Shown here: piece after piece, positions 53,760 to 61,938 of the stretch
Numbering within the stretch: position 1 is the first letter of the stretch
How the letters are laid out: each line of letters opens with the position of its first letter
NCBI RefSeq assembly: GCF_014650775.1
Contig: NZ_BMVP01000023.1
Span: 1-64,000, forward strand
DNA from: Streptomyces cirratus
Lineage (GTDB): Bacteria > Actinomycetota > Actinomycetes > Streptomycetales > Streptomycetaceae
Length of the DNA stretch: 64,000 bases
Direction: 5' to 3'
Notes under the pieces: generated by a model
Told to the model about the DNA's origin: nothing
The model's input: only the letters and a program-made list of their open reading frames with translations
Databases searched by the model: none
Position numbers and translations under genes: made by a program

Positions 53760-53797
53760 CCGGTCCGGCGGATGAAAAGCGCATGTCCGCCGAACCG
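53760..53797 (-). terminator. Terminator of the surface-protein operon
   Basis: CCGGTCCGGCGGA (53760-53772) pairs with TCCGCCGAACCGG (53785-53797) with one G-U pair; loop 12 nt. It follows the last gene of the leftward operon. Confidence 0.55.
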
Positions 53798-53868
53798 GAC
53801 GCTACCGAGCAGGAGCGATCACCCCCAGGGGATTCCGTCGGGTATGGCTCGAAGGGCGGACAGCAGGG

Positions 53869-55179
53869 TCAGCGGTTGCCGCGCAGGCGGCGCCAGGGGG
53901 TGAAGGTGAAGACCGCCGCGCCGAGCAGGACGACCGTGCCGGCGACCAGGCCCAGGGCCTTGAGGCCGCCGCCGTCAGCCGCGCCGGTCTCGGCGAGGCC
54001 ACCCGAGGCGGCGGAGCCGCTGGTGGTGCTGCCGGTGGTGGACGGCGAGCCGGAGCCGCCGGGCTGGGCGGTGGTGTCCAGTTCCAGCGAGACGCCGCTG
54101 CTGGTGGCCTTGCAGGGGACGTTGATCGGCGTGGCGCCCGGGGCCATCGTGACGTCGATCGTCAGCTGGTCCGGGCTGAGCGTCACCTTGCCGGTCTTGC
54201 CGGGCTTGTAGGTGCCGGTCATGTCGCTGAGGCTGACCGGGGCCTTGTCCGGGATCGGCTCGGCGTTGGCCGGGCCGGTGACCTTGACGGTGCCGCTGTC
54301 GGCGCCGCCGAGCTTGATGTCCATCGAGGGCTTGAGGGCCCCCGCCGGCAGGGCCATGGGGCTGGCCATCGCGCCCTTGGCGGTCTTGACGGTGAGGTCG
54401 TAGCCGCTGCCGTTCTTCTTCGCGTTGATGGTGACCGGGGTCTTGATGCCGCCGGGGACGACGACCCCGCAGTCGAAGGCGACCTCGACGGGCTTGCCGG
54501 GGAAGTCGGTCTGGCCGCCGGTGCCGCCGGTGGTCGAGCCGCCCGTGGTGGAGCCGGTCGTGGTGCCGCCGGTGGTCGAGCCGCCCGTGCCGGAGCCACC
54601 GGTCGTGGTGCCGCCGGTGGTGGAGCCGCCCGTCGTGCCGCCTCCGCCCTCGGTGACCTTGATGGTGGCGCCGACCCCGGCCGCCTCTTGCGGGGAGCAC
54701 TTCGTGATGAAGCCGCTGAAGTCCACGTCGTACTTGCCCGGCGTGATGGTGACGTCACCCGCCTTGGTCAGCTTGACCTTGCCTTTCATGTCGGACATGA
54801 CCATGGGGGCCTTCTTCGGGATGGGCGGGTTCTTCCGCTCCCCCTCCAGCTTGACCTCGGCACTGAGCGCGCCGCCGAGCTTCACGTAGCCGGTGGGCTT
54901 GACGGTGTCCTTGCCCAGGTCCATGAGGTCGGTGTTGTTCGAGGCCGGTTTGACGGTCTTCCAGACCACCTCGACCTCGTCGCCGACCTTCGCGGTGGCG
55001 GGCGCGGTGATGGAGACGGTGGTGGTGCCCTGGACCGGGCCGCCACCGCCCGCCGGCGGGATGCACTCCACCTTGTAGGAGACGTCGGCCGCCTGGGCGG
55101 GGGCGGCCGCCAGCAGGATGCCCGCGCCGCCGAACAGCAGCGCGACAGCGGCCGCGCTCACCCTCCGTTGGGTCTTCAC
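53869..55179 (-). CDS. LAETG sortase-anchored surface protein
   Basis: 436 aa from a GTG (VKTQRRVSAAAVALLFGGAG). Signal peptide ends near APAQAA. Two homologous beta domains of about 130 residues (VSYKVECIPPAG... and VAFDCGVVVPGGIKTP...), each with paired cysteines, flank a Gly/Thr linker made of TTGGSTTGG-type repeats. The C-terminus has the sortase signal LAETG, then a helix (GLKALGLVAGTVVLLGAAVF) and RRLRGNR. LAxTG is typical of class E sortase substrates in actinomycetes. Coupled (GTGA) to the gene upstream. Confidence 0.88.
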   Translation of the reverse strand: MKTQRRVSAAAVALLFGGAGILLAAAPAQAADVSYKVECIPPAGGGGPVQGTTTVSITAPATAKVGDEVEVVWKTVKPASNNTDLMDLGKDTVKPTGYVKLGGALSAEVKLEGERKNPPIPKKAPMVMSDMKGKVKLTKAGDVTITPGKYDVDFSGFITKCSPQEAAGVGATIKVTEGGGGTTGGSTTGGTTTGGSGTGGSTTGGTTTGSTTGGSTTGGTGGQTDFPGKPVEVAFDCGVVVPGGIKTPVTINAKKNGSGYDLTVKTAKGAMASPMALPAGALKPSMDIKLGGADSGTVKVTGPANAEPIPDKAPVSLSDMTGTYKPGKTGKVTLSPDQLTIDVTMAPGATPINVPCKATSSGVSLELDTTAQPGGSGSPSTTGSTTSGSAASGGLAETGAADGGGLKALGLVAGTVVLLGAAVFTFTPWRRLRGNR

Positions 55180-56240
55180 GAATGTCCCTTCGTCGTCGGA
55201 CTGTTCTCGGATGGTGCGGATGTCTGCGGTGTACGTGGTGCTGGTGATGCTGTTGATGCTGGTGGTGCGTCTGGTTCCGGCGCGCTGTCCGGGGTGAACC
55301 ACGGCAGTACCGCCGTGGGGGCTTCGGGATCCGCCTCGGGGGCGGCCGGGGCGACGTGCGGGCGGACCCGGTCGACCACGGCCATGCCGGTACGGAAGAC
55401 GGCTGCCGGGATCACCACCAGCAGCAGGGCCCAGAACAACAGCACCCCGTACGGGCGCCCCACGCCCCAGGGCTGCGTTGCCACCACCTTGTCCCCGTAC
55501 TTGAGCGAGACCGTGTAGTCCCCGTGGGCGCCGGCGGCCAGGCTCACGTCCAGCCGGATCTCGGCCTTGCCGCCGGGCGCGATGGTGCCCTTCCAGCGGG
55601 CCTCCTCCCACAGGGGCGCGTACACCCCGTGCGAGGTGCCGAGCTGGAAGACGGGGTCCTTGACCGGGGCCGAGCCGAGGTTGCCTACGGTGACGGTGAA
55701 CTTCCGCGCGGGCGGCGCCCCGAACCAGGTCAGGACCCCGTCGTCGCCCTCCAGCCGGACCCCGGTGAGCAGTGCGAGGCGGCCCGTGCCGGACTCCGCG
55801 GGCAGCTCGGCCACGGGGTGGTCGGTGATCTTGAAGGGAAGGGCGACGGTGGACTGGTCCCCGTTGACGGAGGTCACGTTCACCACGCAGGGGCACGGCT
55901 TGGGCGGCCCCACGACGGGGAGCTGCGCGGTGAAGTGCCCGTCGCCGCCGACCGAGACGGCCACCCCGTCGGCGTTGGCGCAGCTGTTGGTGCCGCCGAT
56001 CATGTTCTGTCCGCAGATCAGCAGCATCACCAGCGTCCCGGCCCGCCAGCCGGTACCGGTGACGGTGAGGCCCGCGCCCTTGGCGGCCTCCTGGAGCGAG
56101 AGCGCGGCGGTGGGCTTGCCCTCGGCGGCCACGGCGGCCGGGGCGGCTGCGGGGAGCAGCACCAGGGCGAACACCGCCAGCCCCGTCGTGAGCAGGGCGG
56201 CGATCCGCGTGCGGGCCGTCCCGGCGGCGTTGGCACTCAC
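55176..56240 (-). CDS. Exported membrane-anchored protein with Ig-like domains
   Basis: 354 aa from a GTG (VSANAAGTARTRIAALLTTG). Signal peptide to about AAPAAVAAE. Then a neocarzinostatin-like beta domain with two Cys pairs (LICGQNMIGGTNSCANADG, PCPCVVNVTSVNGDQST), a second beta domain (FTVTVGNLGSAPVKDPVFQL), one helix (YGVLLFWALLLVVIPAAVF, near 262-284), and a Pro/Ala-rich cytosolic tail. Both ends overlap the neighbouring genes by GTGA, so it belongs to the coupled surface operon. No enzyme motif is seen. Confidence 0.8.
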   Translation of the reverse strand: MSANAAGTARTRIAALLTTGLAVFALVLLPAAAPAAVAAEGKPTAALSLQEAAKGAGLTVTGTGWRAGTLVMLLICGQNMIGGTNSCANADGVAVSVGGDGHFTAQLPVVGPPKPCPCVVNVTSVNGDQSTVALPFKITDHPVAELPAESGTGRLALLTGVRLEGDDGVLTWFGAPPARKFTVTVGNLGSAPVKDPVFQLGTSHGVYAPLWEEARWKGTIAPGGKAEIRLDVSLAAGAHGDYTVSLKYGDKVVATQPWGVGRPYGVLLFWALLLVVIPAAVFRTGMAVVDRVRPHVAPAAPEADPEAPTAVLPWFTPDSAPEPDAPPASTASPAPRTPQTSAPSENSPTTKGHS

Positions 56241-57283
56241 CTGGACGCTCCCGTCAACTGTCGGCCCGTGGCGGGTGAATGGGGTTCCCGTACGTGGTCC
56301 TCGTGCCGGTCCGGTGCCTTGCGGGCGCGCCGGGCCCGCCGGGCGCGTACGAGGAGCAGGGCGGCCGCGGTGGTGGCGCCGAGGGCGAGGAGGCCGAGGC
56401 CGGTCCGGGCGGCGGGGGACCGGGGCAGGCACCACACGGAGGCGGCTGCCGTGGCCCGGGGGGCACCGGGGGCGGTGACGGTGAGCGTGAGGTGTACGCG
56501 GTCGAACTCCGGCGCGCCGGGCCACGGTTCGGCGAGCGCGACCCGCCGGCCCGGCAGCAGTTCCACCGGGAGGGCGTGCGGAGCGCGGCCGGGGGCCTCG
56601 CCGAAGCGGCCGTCGGCGCGGACGGCGAGGGTGGGGGCGAGGGTGACGTTGCCCCGGTTGACCAGGGTGTACGTGATGACCTCCGCCCCGGCCCCGCCCC
56701 GTACGGCGACGTCCTCGACGGTGAGGGCCGCCACGGCCGGGCCGCTGACGCGCAGGTGGACCCGTACGGCCACCTCGTGGCCCGCCTCGGCGGCGACCAG
56801 TGCGGCCGGGTGGTCGCCGGGCGGGGAGCCGGGCGGGAGGGTGACCGTGAAGGGCACCACCGCGCGCGTACGGGCGGGGAGCCGGACGGTCGCGCCCCGG
56901 CCGAAGCTGATCCACGAACCCGGGCCGGCGCCGGGGTTGCCGTCCGTACCGGGTCTCGCCGGCGGGCGTACGGCGAAGGACCCATCGGCGGTGTTGTAGG
57001 CGTCGGCTCCGCGCAGGGTGACGGTGTGCTCCTGGTCGGTGGGGTTGGCCAGCGCGAGGCTGTCGTCCAGCACCGTGCCGGGGCTGCCGGCGAGGTAGAA
57101 GTACGGGCGTGCGGCGGCACCCGCACGGCCCGCGGCCGGCTCGGCGGTCCAGCCGGGCCCGTCGGCGGCGCCGGCGGCCTGCGCGGGCAGGGCGGCCGGG
57201 GCGCCGAGCAGCGCGGCCGCCGTCAGGAGGGCGAGGCCGAGCCGCCTGGGCGTGTGGAGCAGGGGCGTGTGGAGCAGGGGCAT
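56237..57283 (-). CDS. WxL/DUF916-like exported membrane protein
   Basis: 348 aa starting MPLLHTPLLHTPRRLGLAL. After a signal peptide (ending PAQAAGAADG) the sequence FYLAGSPGTVLDDSLALAN and ADAYNTADGSFAV resembles the peptidoglycan-binding domain of DUF916/WxL-associated proteins. A second beta domain follows (VITYTLVNRGNVTLAPTLAV), then a helix near residue 300 (TGLGLLALGATTAAALLLV) and a basic tail. It is overlapped by the next gene's GTG and follows the LPQTG gene by 17 bp. Confidence 0.8.
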   Translation of the reverse strand: MPLLHTPLLHTPRRLGLALLTAAALLGAPAALPAQAAGAADGPGWTAEPAAGRAGAAARPYFYLAGSPGTVLDDSLALANPTDQEHTVTLRGADAYNTADGSFAVRPPARPGTDGNPGAGPGSWISFGRGATVRLPARTRAVVPFTVTLPPGSPPGDHPAALVAAEAGHEVAVRVHLRVSGPAVAALTVEDVAVRGGAGAEVITYTLVNRGNVTLAPTLAVRADGRFGEAPGRAPHALPVELLPGRRVALAEPWPGAPEFDRVHLTLTVTAPGAPRATAAASVWCLPRSPAARTGLGLLALGATTAAALLLVRARRARRARKAPDRHEDHVREPHSPATGRQLTGASR

Positions 57284-57300
57284 GGGCGGGGCCGCTCCGT

Positions 57301-57993
57301 TCAGGGCCGGGTCCGCTGGACGCCCTGGCCGCGCCGGGTCAGCCAGAGCACGCCGGCCGCGCCGGAGAGCAGCACGGTGGCGCCGAGGGTGCCGAGCGCG
57401 AGGGCGGAGTCGGCGGGGCCGGTCTGCGGGAGGGTGTCGGGGGCGGGCTCCTGCTCCGCGCCGGCGGCGGCCGTCACGTCGAGTTCCAGGGACGGCCCGG
57501 GGCTGTTGCCGGGGGTGCAGGTGGTGGTGGTGCCCATCGCCTTGATGGTGAGCACACCGGCGGTGAAGGTGACCTTGCCGCTCTTCTTCGGGGTGTAGCT
57601 GCCCGAGAGGTCGGAGATCTTGATGGGGGTGTCGGCGGGGACGGCCTCGGAGTTCGCGGGGCCGGTGACGGGTACCGACACCTTCTCGGCGCCGTCGGCC
57701 TGCAGGACGGCGCTGGGGTTCATCGCCCCCTTGCCGAGTTCGATGGGGCTGGAGGAAACGCCCTTCTGGAAGGACATCGTCAGCTTGTAGCCGTCCCCGT
57801 CCGCGACGGCCTTGACGTCGATGGGCGAGACCGCCGACTTGTCCCCGATGGGGGTCTGGCAGTCGTACGCGACGTCGACCACGTCGGCGTGGGCCGCGGG
57901 GGCGGTCGCCAGCAGGGCGGCCGCCGAACCGGCCAGGGCGCAGAGCAGGGCGGGGACCGGTGCGGGCGTGGTGGAGCGTTTCCGGTTGGACAC
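57301..57993 (-). CDS. LPQTG sortase-anchored surface protein
   Basis: 230 aa from a GTG (VSNRKRSTTPAPVPALLC) with GAGGGGAAG upstream; a longer frame from 58017 is less likely. Signal peptide to APAAHA. One beta domain (VDVAYDCQTPIGDKSAVSPI through TTCTPGNSPGPSLELDVTAA) is homologous to the domain in the LAETG protein, with the same two cysteines. C-terminus: LPQTG, helix ALGTLGATVLLSGAAGVLWL, RRGQ tail. First gene of the four-gene operon. Confidence 0.88.
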   Translation of the reverse strand: MSNRKRSTTPAPVPALLCALAGSAAALLATAPAAHADVVDVAYDCQTPIGDKSAVSPIDVKAVADGDGYKLTMSFQKGVSSSPIELGKGAMNPSAVLQADGAEKVSVPVTGPANSEAVPADTPIKISDLSGSYTPKKSGKVTFTAGVLTIKAMGTTTTCTPGNSPGPSLELDVTAAAGAEQEPAPDTLPQTGPADSALALGTLGATVLLSGAAGVLWLTRRGQGVQRTRP

Positions 57994-58099
57994 CTTCGTC
58001 TTCCCCTCGGACCACATGTTACTGACGGAACATCAGATCGGTGGCTCAAGGTACGCCCGGGTCCTTATGGAGGGAAGACAAAGGACGAGGGTGTTCAAG

Positions 58100-58138
58100 C
58101 GGGTCGCCGCGCCGGTTCTCGGGCGGTGCGGCGACCCG
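58100..58138 (-). terminator. Hairpin after hutI
   Basis: CGGGTCGCCGC (58100-58110) pairs with 58128-58138; loop 17 nt. It lies 4 bp past the hutI stop and ends the hut operon. Confidence 0.6.
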
Positions 58139-58142
58139 TCCC

Positions 58143-59318
58143 TCAGGCGGCGCGGACGCCCCGCTGCCAGACGGCGGAGACCAGCGGGACGCCGGGCCGG
58201 TAGGCGAGGTGGACGTGGCTGGGGGCCTCCAGCAGGGCCAGGTCGGCGCGGGCGCCGGGGGCCAGGACTCCGATGTCGGTGCGGCGCAGGGCGCGCGCGC
58301 CGCCGGCGGTGGCCGACCAGAGAGCCTCGTCGGGGGTCATCCGCATGTCCCGGACGGCGAGCGCGATGCAGAACGGCATGGAACTCGTGTACGAGGAGCC
58401 GGGGTTGCAGTCGGTGGACAGGGCGACGGTGGCGCCCGCGTCGATGAGTCGGCGGGCGTCGGGCCACTGGGCGCGGGTGGAGAACTCGGCTCCGGGGAGC
58501 AGCGTCGCGACAGTGCTCGCGCTCTGGGCCAGGGCGTCGACGTCGGCGTCGGTGAGGTGGGTGCAGTGGTCGGCGGAAGCGGCTTCGAGCTCGACGGCGA
58601 GCTGGACGCCGGGGCCGTGGGAGAGCTGGTTGGCGTGGATGCGCGGGATGAGCCCGGCGGCGGCGCCGGCGGTGAGGATCGCGCGGGCCTGGTCGCCGTC
58701 GAAGGCGCCCTTCTCACAGAAGACGTCGACCCAGCGGGCGTGCGGGGCGCAGGCCGTGAGCATGTCGCCGGTGACGAGGTCGACGTAGGCCGCCGGGTCG
58801 TCGGCGTAGTCGGGGGAGACGATGTGCGCGCCGAGGTAGGTGACCTCTTCGGTGTGCGCGGCGGCGATGCGCAGGGCGCGGGCCTCGTCCTCGACGGTGA
58901 GGCCGTAGCCGGACTTGGTCTCGAAGGTGGTGGTGCCCTGGCGGCGGGCCTCTTCGAGGTGGCGCAGCAGGTTGGCTTCGAGGGCGGCGTCGCTGGCCGC
59001 GCGGGTGGCGGCGACCGTGGTGCGGATGCCGCCCGCCGAGTAGGCGCGGCCCGACATCCGGGCGTTGAACTCGGCGGTGCGGTCGCCCGCGAAGACGAGG
59101 TGGGAGTGGGAGTCCACGAAGCCGGGGATCACGGCCCGGCCGGCGGCGTCGAAGGCGTTGTCGGTGGCGGGTGCTTTGCTGGATTCACCGACCCAGGCGA
59201 TGCGGTCGCCGTCGATGACGACCGCCGCGTCCTGGATCAGTCCGAGGGGGGAAGCGTCACCGAGGGAGGGGTCGTTCGTGACCAGGTTGGCGATGTTGGT
59301 GATGACCGTGGTGCTCAT
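58143..59318 (-). CDS. hutI: Imidazolonepropionase
   Basis: 391 aa from an ATG (MSTTVITNIANLVTNDPSLG) with GGAG upstream. It opens the imidazolone ring to give N-formimidoyl-glutamate. Metal-site DSHSHLVFAGDRTAEFNARM, then HTEEVTYLGAHIVSPDY and ANQLSHGPGVQLAVELEAAS, and the late STDCNPGSSYTSSMPFCIAL are the family marks. Last gene of the hut operon, 17 bp after hutF. Confidence 0.96.
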   Translation of the reverse strand: MSTTVITNIANLVTNDPSLGDASPLGLIQDAAVVIDGDRIAWVGESSKAPATDNAFDAAGRAVIPGFVDSHSHLVFAGDRTAEFNARMSGRAYSAGGIRTTVAATRAASDAALEANLLRHLEEARRQGTTTFETKSGYGLTVEDEARALRIAAAHTEEVTYLGAHIVSPDYADDPAAYVDLVTGDMLTACAPHARWVDVFCEKGAFDGDQARAILTAGAAAGLIPRIHANQLSHGPGVQLAVELEAASADHCTHLTDADVDALAQSASTVATLLPGAEFSTRAQWPDARRLIDAGATVALSTDCNPGSSYTSSMPFCIALAVRDMRMTPDEALWSATAGGARALRRTDIGVLAPGARADLALLEAPSHVHLAYRPGVPLVSAVWQRGVRAA

Positions 59319-59335
59319 GGTGTTCAGGGGCTCCT

Positions 59336-60676
59336 TCAGCCGCGTACGGCCGCGATCGACTCGGCGAGGGCTGCGGGGACGTCCGGGACCAGGGTGTGCA
59401 CCCCGTCCCGTACGAGGTGACGACCGCCCACGACCGTGTGGCGCACGTCCGCCGCGGAGGCGGCGAATACGGCCGTCTCGGCGCCCAGTCGGGGCAGCGG
59501 GCCCGCGGTCCTGACGGAGTCCAGGGCGATCGTGGTGAAGTCGGCGAGGGCGCCCCGCTCCAGGCGGCCCGCGTCGGGCAGGCCGAGGGCGGCGTGACCG
59601 TCGGCGGTGGCGGCGGTGAGCAGGGCGTTCGCCGTCCAGTGGCCGCGGGTCCGGCTGCTCAGGCGCTCGTTCAGCTCCATCGCCCGGGCCTCTTCGAGCA
59701 GGTCGATCACCGCGTGGCTGTCGCTGCCGAGGGAGAGGGGACTGCCCGCCTGCTGGAGCCGGCGGGCGGGACCGATGCCGTCGGCGAGGTCGCGTTCGGT
59801 GGTGGGGCACATGCAGGTGCCGGTGCCGGTGCCGCCGAGGAGGCCGATGTCGAGGTCGGTGAGGTGCGTGTTGTGGACGCCGGTGGTGCGGGCGCCGAGC
59901 ACGCCGTGTTCGGCGAGGAGCTCGGTCGGGGTGCAGCCGTGGGCGGCCTGGCAGGCCTCGTTCTCGGCGGTCTGCTCGGAGAGGTGGACGTGCAGCGGGG
60001 CCTGCTGTTCGTCGGCCCAGCGGGCCACGGTGGCGAGCTGGCCGACGGGGACGGCGCGGACCGAGTGGACGGCGGCGCCGATCAGGGCGTGCTCGCGGGG
60101 GCGCAGGGCGCTGACGCGTTCCGCCCAGGCGTCGGCGGTGCCGTCGGAGAAACGGCGCTGGTGGGCGCTCGGTTCCTGGCCGAAGCCGGCGGAGAGGTAG
60201 GCGGTGTCCAGGAGGGTGATCCGGATGCCCGCGGCGGCCGCCGCCTCGATCAGGGCCTCGCCCATGGCGTTCGGGTCGGCGTAGGGGGTACCGCCGGGCG
60301 CGTGGTGGAGGTAGTGGAACTCGCCGACGTTGGTGATGCCGGCCAGCGCCATCTCCGCGTACACCGCCCGCGCCAGTGCGAAGTACGTGTCGGGGGTGAG
60401 GTTTTGGGCGACCTGGTACATGAACTCGCGCCAGGTCCAGAAGGTGCCGCTGCCGACCTGGACGAGGGAGCGCAGGGCCCGGTGGAAAGCGTGGCTGTGC
60501 GCGTTGGCCAGGCCGGGGAGGGTGAGGCCCCGCAGCGCCTCCGCGGCGCGCGGCGGGGCGTGGACGCCGGTGGCCAGTCCGGCGATCCGGCCGTCCTCGG
60601 ACACCTCCAGGGCGACGCCTGGCTCGACATGGGTGCCGAGCCAGGCGTGTTCCAGCCAGTACGTCTTCAACGGCAC
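59336..60676 (-). CDS. hutF: Formimidoylglutamate deiminase
   Basis: 446 aa from a GTG (VPLKTYWLEHAWLGTHVEP). It converts N-formimidoyl-glutamate to N-formyl-glutamate and ammonia. Amidohydrolase metal site LANAHSHAFHRALRSLVQVG, WREFMYQVAQNLTPDTYFA, PLHVHLSEQTAENEACQAAH and SLGSDSHAVIDLLEEARAME. Overlaps the M20 gene by 10 bp. Its presence means the formylglutamate branch of histidine breakdown. Confidence 0.94.
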   Translation of the reverse strand: MPLKTYWLEHAWLGTHVEPGVALEVSEDGRIAGLATGVHAPPRAAEALRGLTLPGLANAHSHAFHRALRSLVQVGSGTFWTWREFMYQVAQNLTPDTYFALARAVYAEMALAGITNVGEFHYLHHAPGGTPYADPNAMGEALIEAAAAAGIRITLLDTAYLSAGFGQEPSAHQRRFSDGTADAWAERVSALRPREHALIGAAVHSVRAVPVGQLATVARWADEQQAPLHVHLSEQTAENEACQAAHGCTPTELLAEHGVLGARTTGVHNTHLTDLDIGLLGGTGTGTCMCPTTERDLADGIGPARRLQQAGSPLSLGSDSHAVIDLLEEARAMELNERLSSRTRGHWTANALLTAATADGHAALGLPDAGRLERGALADFTTIALDSVRTAGPLPRLGAETAVFAASAADVRHTVVGGRHLVRDGVHTLVPDVPAALAESIAAVRG

Positions 60677-61938
60677 GCGAGACCTTCCAGTACGTCGGCG
60701 AGGGCGAGGACTCCGGCGGTGCAGTCGTCCTCGGCGGCGAACTCCCGCGGCGAGTGGGAGACGCCGGTGGGGTTGCGTACGAACAGCATCGCGGTCGGGA
60801 CGGCGGCGGAGAGGATTCCGGCGTCGTGTCCCGCCCCGGTGCCGAGGACGGGGACGGCCCCGCCCAGGATCCGGTTCAGTTCGTCGCGCAGCGCGTGCTC
60901 GAACTCCACGACCGGGGTGAAGGACTCCCGGACCACGGCCAGGTCGATGCCGTCCTGCTCGGCGCGTTCGTGGGCGGCCTTCTCGATGGCGGTGACGACC
61001 GTGTCGAGGGTGGCCTGGTCGGCGGCGCGGGAGTCGAGCCAGCCCCGTACGAGTGAGGGGATGGCGTTGACCCCGTTGGGCTCCACCGCGATCTTGCCGA
61101 AGGTGGCGACGGCCCCGGCGAGGGCCGCCTCGGTGCGGGCGGCCAGGACGGTCGCCGCGTACGTGAGCATCGGGTCGCGCCGGTCCACGAGACGGGTGGT
61201 GCCGGCGTGGTTGGCCTCTCCGCGGAAGTCGAAGCGCCAGCGCCCGTGCGGCCAGATCGCGGAGGCGATGCCGACACGGTCGCCGGACAGGTCCAGCGCC
61301 CTGCCCTGTTCGACGTGCAGCTCGACGAAGGCGCCGATCCGGGCGAGGCGCTCGGGGTCGGCCCCGATCGCGTCGGGGTCGTATCCGGCGGCTTCCATGG
61401 CCCGGGGCAGGCTCACGCCGTCCCCGTCGCGGAGCTCGTACGCCTTCTCCTTGGTCAGCTGCCCCGCGGTGAGCCGGGAGCCGACGCAGGCCAGACCGAA
61501 GCGGGCCCCTTCCTCGTCGCCGAAGTTGGTGATGGCCAGCGGCCTGGAGAACTCCGCACCCCTGTGGCGGAGTTCGTCCAGGGCCGCGAAGGAGGACACC
61601 ACGCCGAGGGGGCCGTCGAAGGCGCCGCCGTCGGGGACGGAGTCCAGGTGTGAGCCGGTGACGACGGCGTCCCCCGCGAGGGGGTCGCCGAGCCAGGCCC
61701 ACTGGTTGCCGTTGCGGTCGGTCTCGTACGTGAGCCCGCGGGCCAGCGCCTGCTCCTGGAACCAGGTCCGGCAGTCGGCGTCCGCGCCGGTCCACGCGTA
61801 CCGGCGGTACCCGCCCGTGTCCGCGTGCCGGCCGATCGGGGCGAGCTCGTTCCACATGCTGTGGAAGGAACGGGCGCCGCCGGGCGCCGCCGGGGCCGGG
61901 GCTCCGGCGGCGCCGTGGTCGGGGGTGTGCGAGGTCAC
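60667..61938 (-). CDS. M20 amidohydrolase in the hut operon (annotated as allantoate amidohydrolase in relatives)
   Basis: 423 aa from a GTG (VTSHTPDHGAAGAPAPAAP). M20/ArgE-type two-metal hydrolase: GSHLDSVPDGGAFDGPLGVV, NFGDEEGARFGLACVGSRL, ELHVEQGRALDL, GEANHAGTTRLVDRRDPM and GTGAGHDAGILSAAVPTAML. The family includes allantoate, N-carbamoyl-L-amino-acid and ureidoglycine hydrolases. It is coupled to hutU (GTGA) and overlaps hutF; no allantoin gene is nearby. The step missing here is N-formylglutamate to glutamate, which this enzyme may carry out. That is an inference. Confidence 0.88.
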   Translation of the reverse strand: MTSHTPDHGAAGAPAPAAPGGARSFHSMWNELAPIGRHADTGGYRRYAWTGADADCRTWFQEQALARGLTYETDRNGNQWAWLGDPLAGDAVVTGSHLDSVPDGGAFDGPLGVVSSFAALDELRHRGAEFSRPLAITNFGDEEGARFGLACVGSRLTAGQLTKEKAYELRDGDGVSLPRAMEAAGYDPDAIGADPERLARIGAFVELHVEQGRALDLSGDRVGIASAIWPHGRWRFDFRGEANHAGTTRLVDRRDPMLTYAATVLAARTEAALAGAVATFGKIAVEPNGVNAIPSLVRGWLDSRAADQATLDTVVTAIEKAAHERAEQDGIDLAVVRESFTPVVEFEHALRDELNRILGGAVPVLGTGAGHDAGILSAAVPTAMLFVRNPTGVSHSPREFAAEDDCTAGVLALADVLEGLACR

